This document shows, piece after piece, positions 16,634-16,676 of a stretch of DNA of 16,676 nucleotides (positions within the stretch are counted from its first letter, which is position 1; the number at the start of each line of letters is the position of its first letter). The notes under the pieces are model-generated. The model worked only from the letters and a program-made list of their open reading frames with translations. It did no database searches and was not told the origin of the DNA. The position numbers and the translations under genes are program-made. The DNA is from Parvularia atlantis (taxonomy: Eukaryota > Opisthokonta > Rotosphaerida): the NCBI GenBank assembly GCA_943704415.1, contig CALSCO010000505.1:1-16676 (forward strand), written 5' to 3'.

Positions 16634-16676
16634 GCGCACGGAGTGAATCAAGTAAGATGAGTGTGCGCGGGGGGGG
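16634..16676. other. Right edge: 3' flank of the WD40 gene ending in G8
   Basis: These 43 bases after the stop codon include GAATCAAGTAAGATGA, locally richer in A, and end in eight G. The left edge (1-8) is also eight G. No further gene is visible at either edge. Confidence 0.6.

Overview
This is a very GC-rich stretch of a compact eukaryotic nuclear genome. It carries six protein-coding genes on strictly alternating strands (- + - + - +). Every gene is cut by many tiny spliceosomal introns, mostly 44-73 nt, usually starting GTGCG and ending CAG, with a CTGAC/CTCAC/CTGAT-like branch site shortly upstream. I rebuilt the exons by hand by requiring that reading phase be kept across every junction and that the joined protein make family sense. 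All six models run from ATG to stop with consistent phase. An Igo1/endosulfine protein, an HP1-type chromodomain protein, Dop1 and very short introns together suggest a small-genome fungus, possibly a GC-rich basidiomycete yeast. The lineage is an inference.

Layout. 18-1618 (-): unrecognised 395-residue soluble protein, 8 exons. 1694-2312 (+): Igo1/endosulfine PP2A inhibitor, 4 exons, with the FDSG[DE]Y phospho-site. 2486-3098 (-): 163-residue small protein with a possible Roadblock/LC7-like fold, 3 exons. 3190-11193 (+): Dop1 (dopey), 48 exons, about 1802 residues, the dominant gene. 11393-12905 (-): HP1-like protein with a chromodomain, a repetitive Pro/Ala/basic hinge and what look like two tandem chromoshadow domains. 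12921-16633 (+): about 947-residue protein with an N-terminal WD40 propeller and a long helical C-terminal half that I do not recognise.

The genes do not form a pathway. Dop1 belongs to endosome/Golgi traffic, Igo1 to Greatwall/Rim15-PP2A-B55 signalling, and the HP1-like protein to heterochromatin. What links them is compactness: divergent start codons are 75, 91 and only 15 bp apart, and convergent stop codons are 173 and 199 bp apart.

The most notable points are the splice-site usage (a GTGCG donor consensus and three GC-AG introns with the same GCGCGT donor), the extreme intron density of DOP1, the apparent tandem chromoshadow domains, the 15-bp divergent gap, and two possible 27-nt introns. 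The window starts and ends with eight G residues, which looks like an assembly or sequencing artefact. I saw no tRNA, rRNA, transposon or CRISPR.
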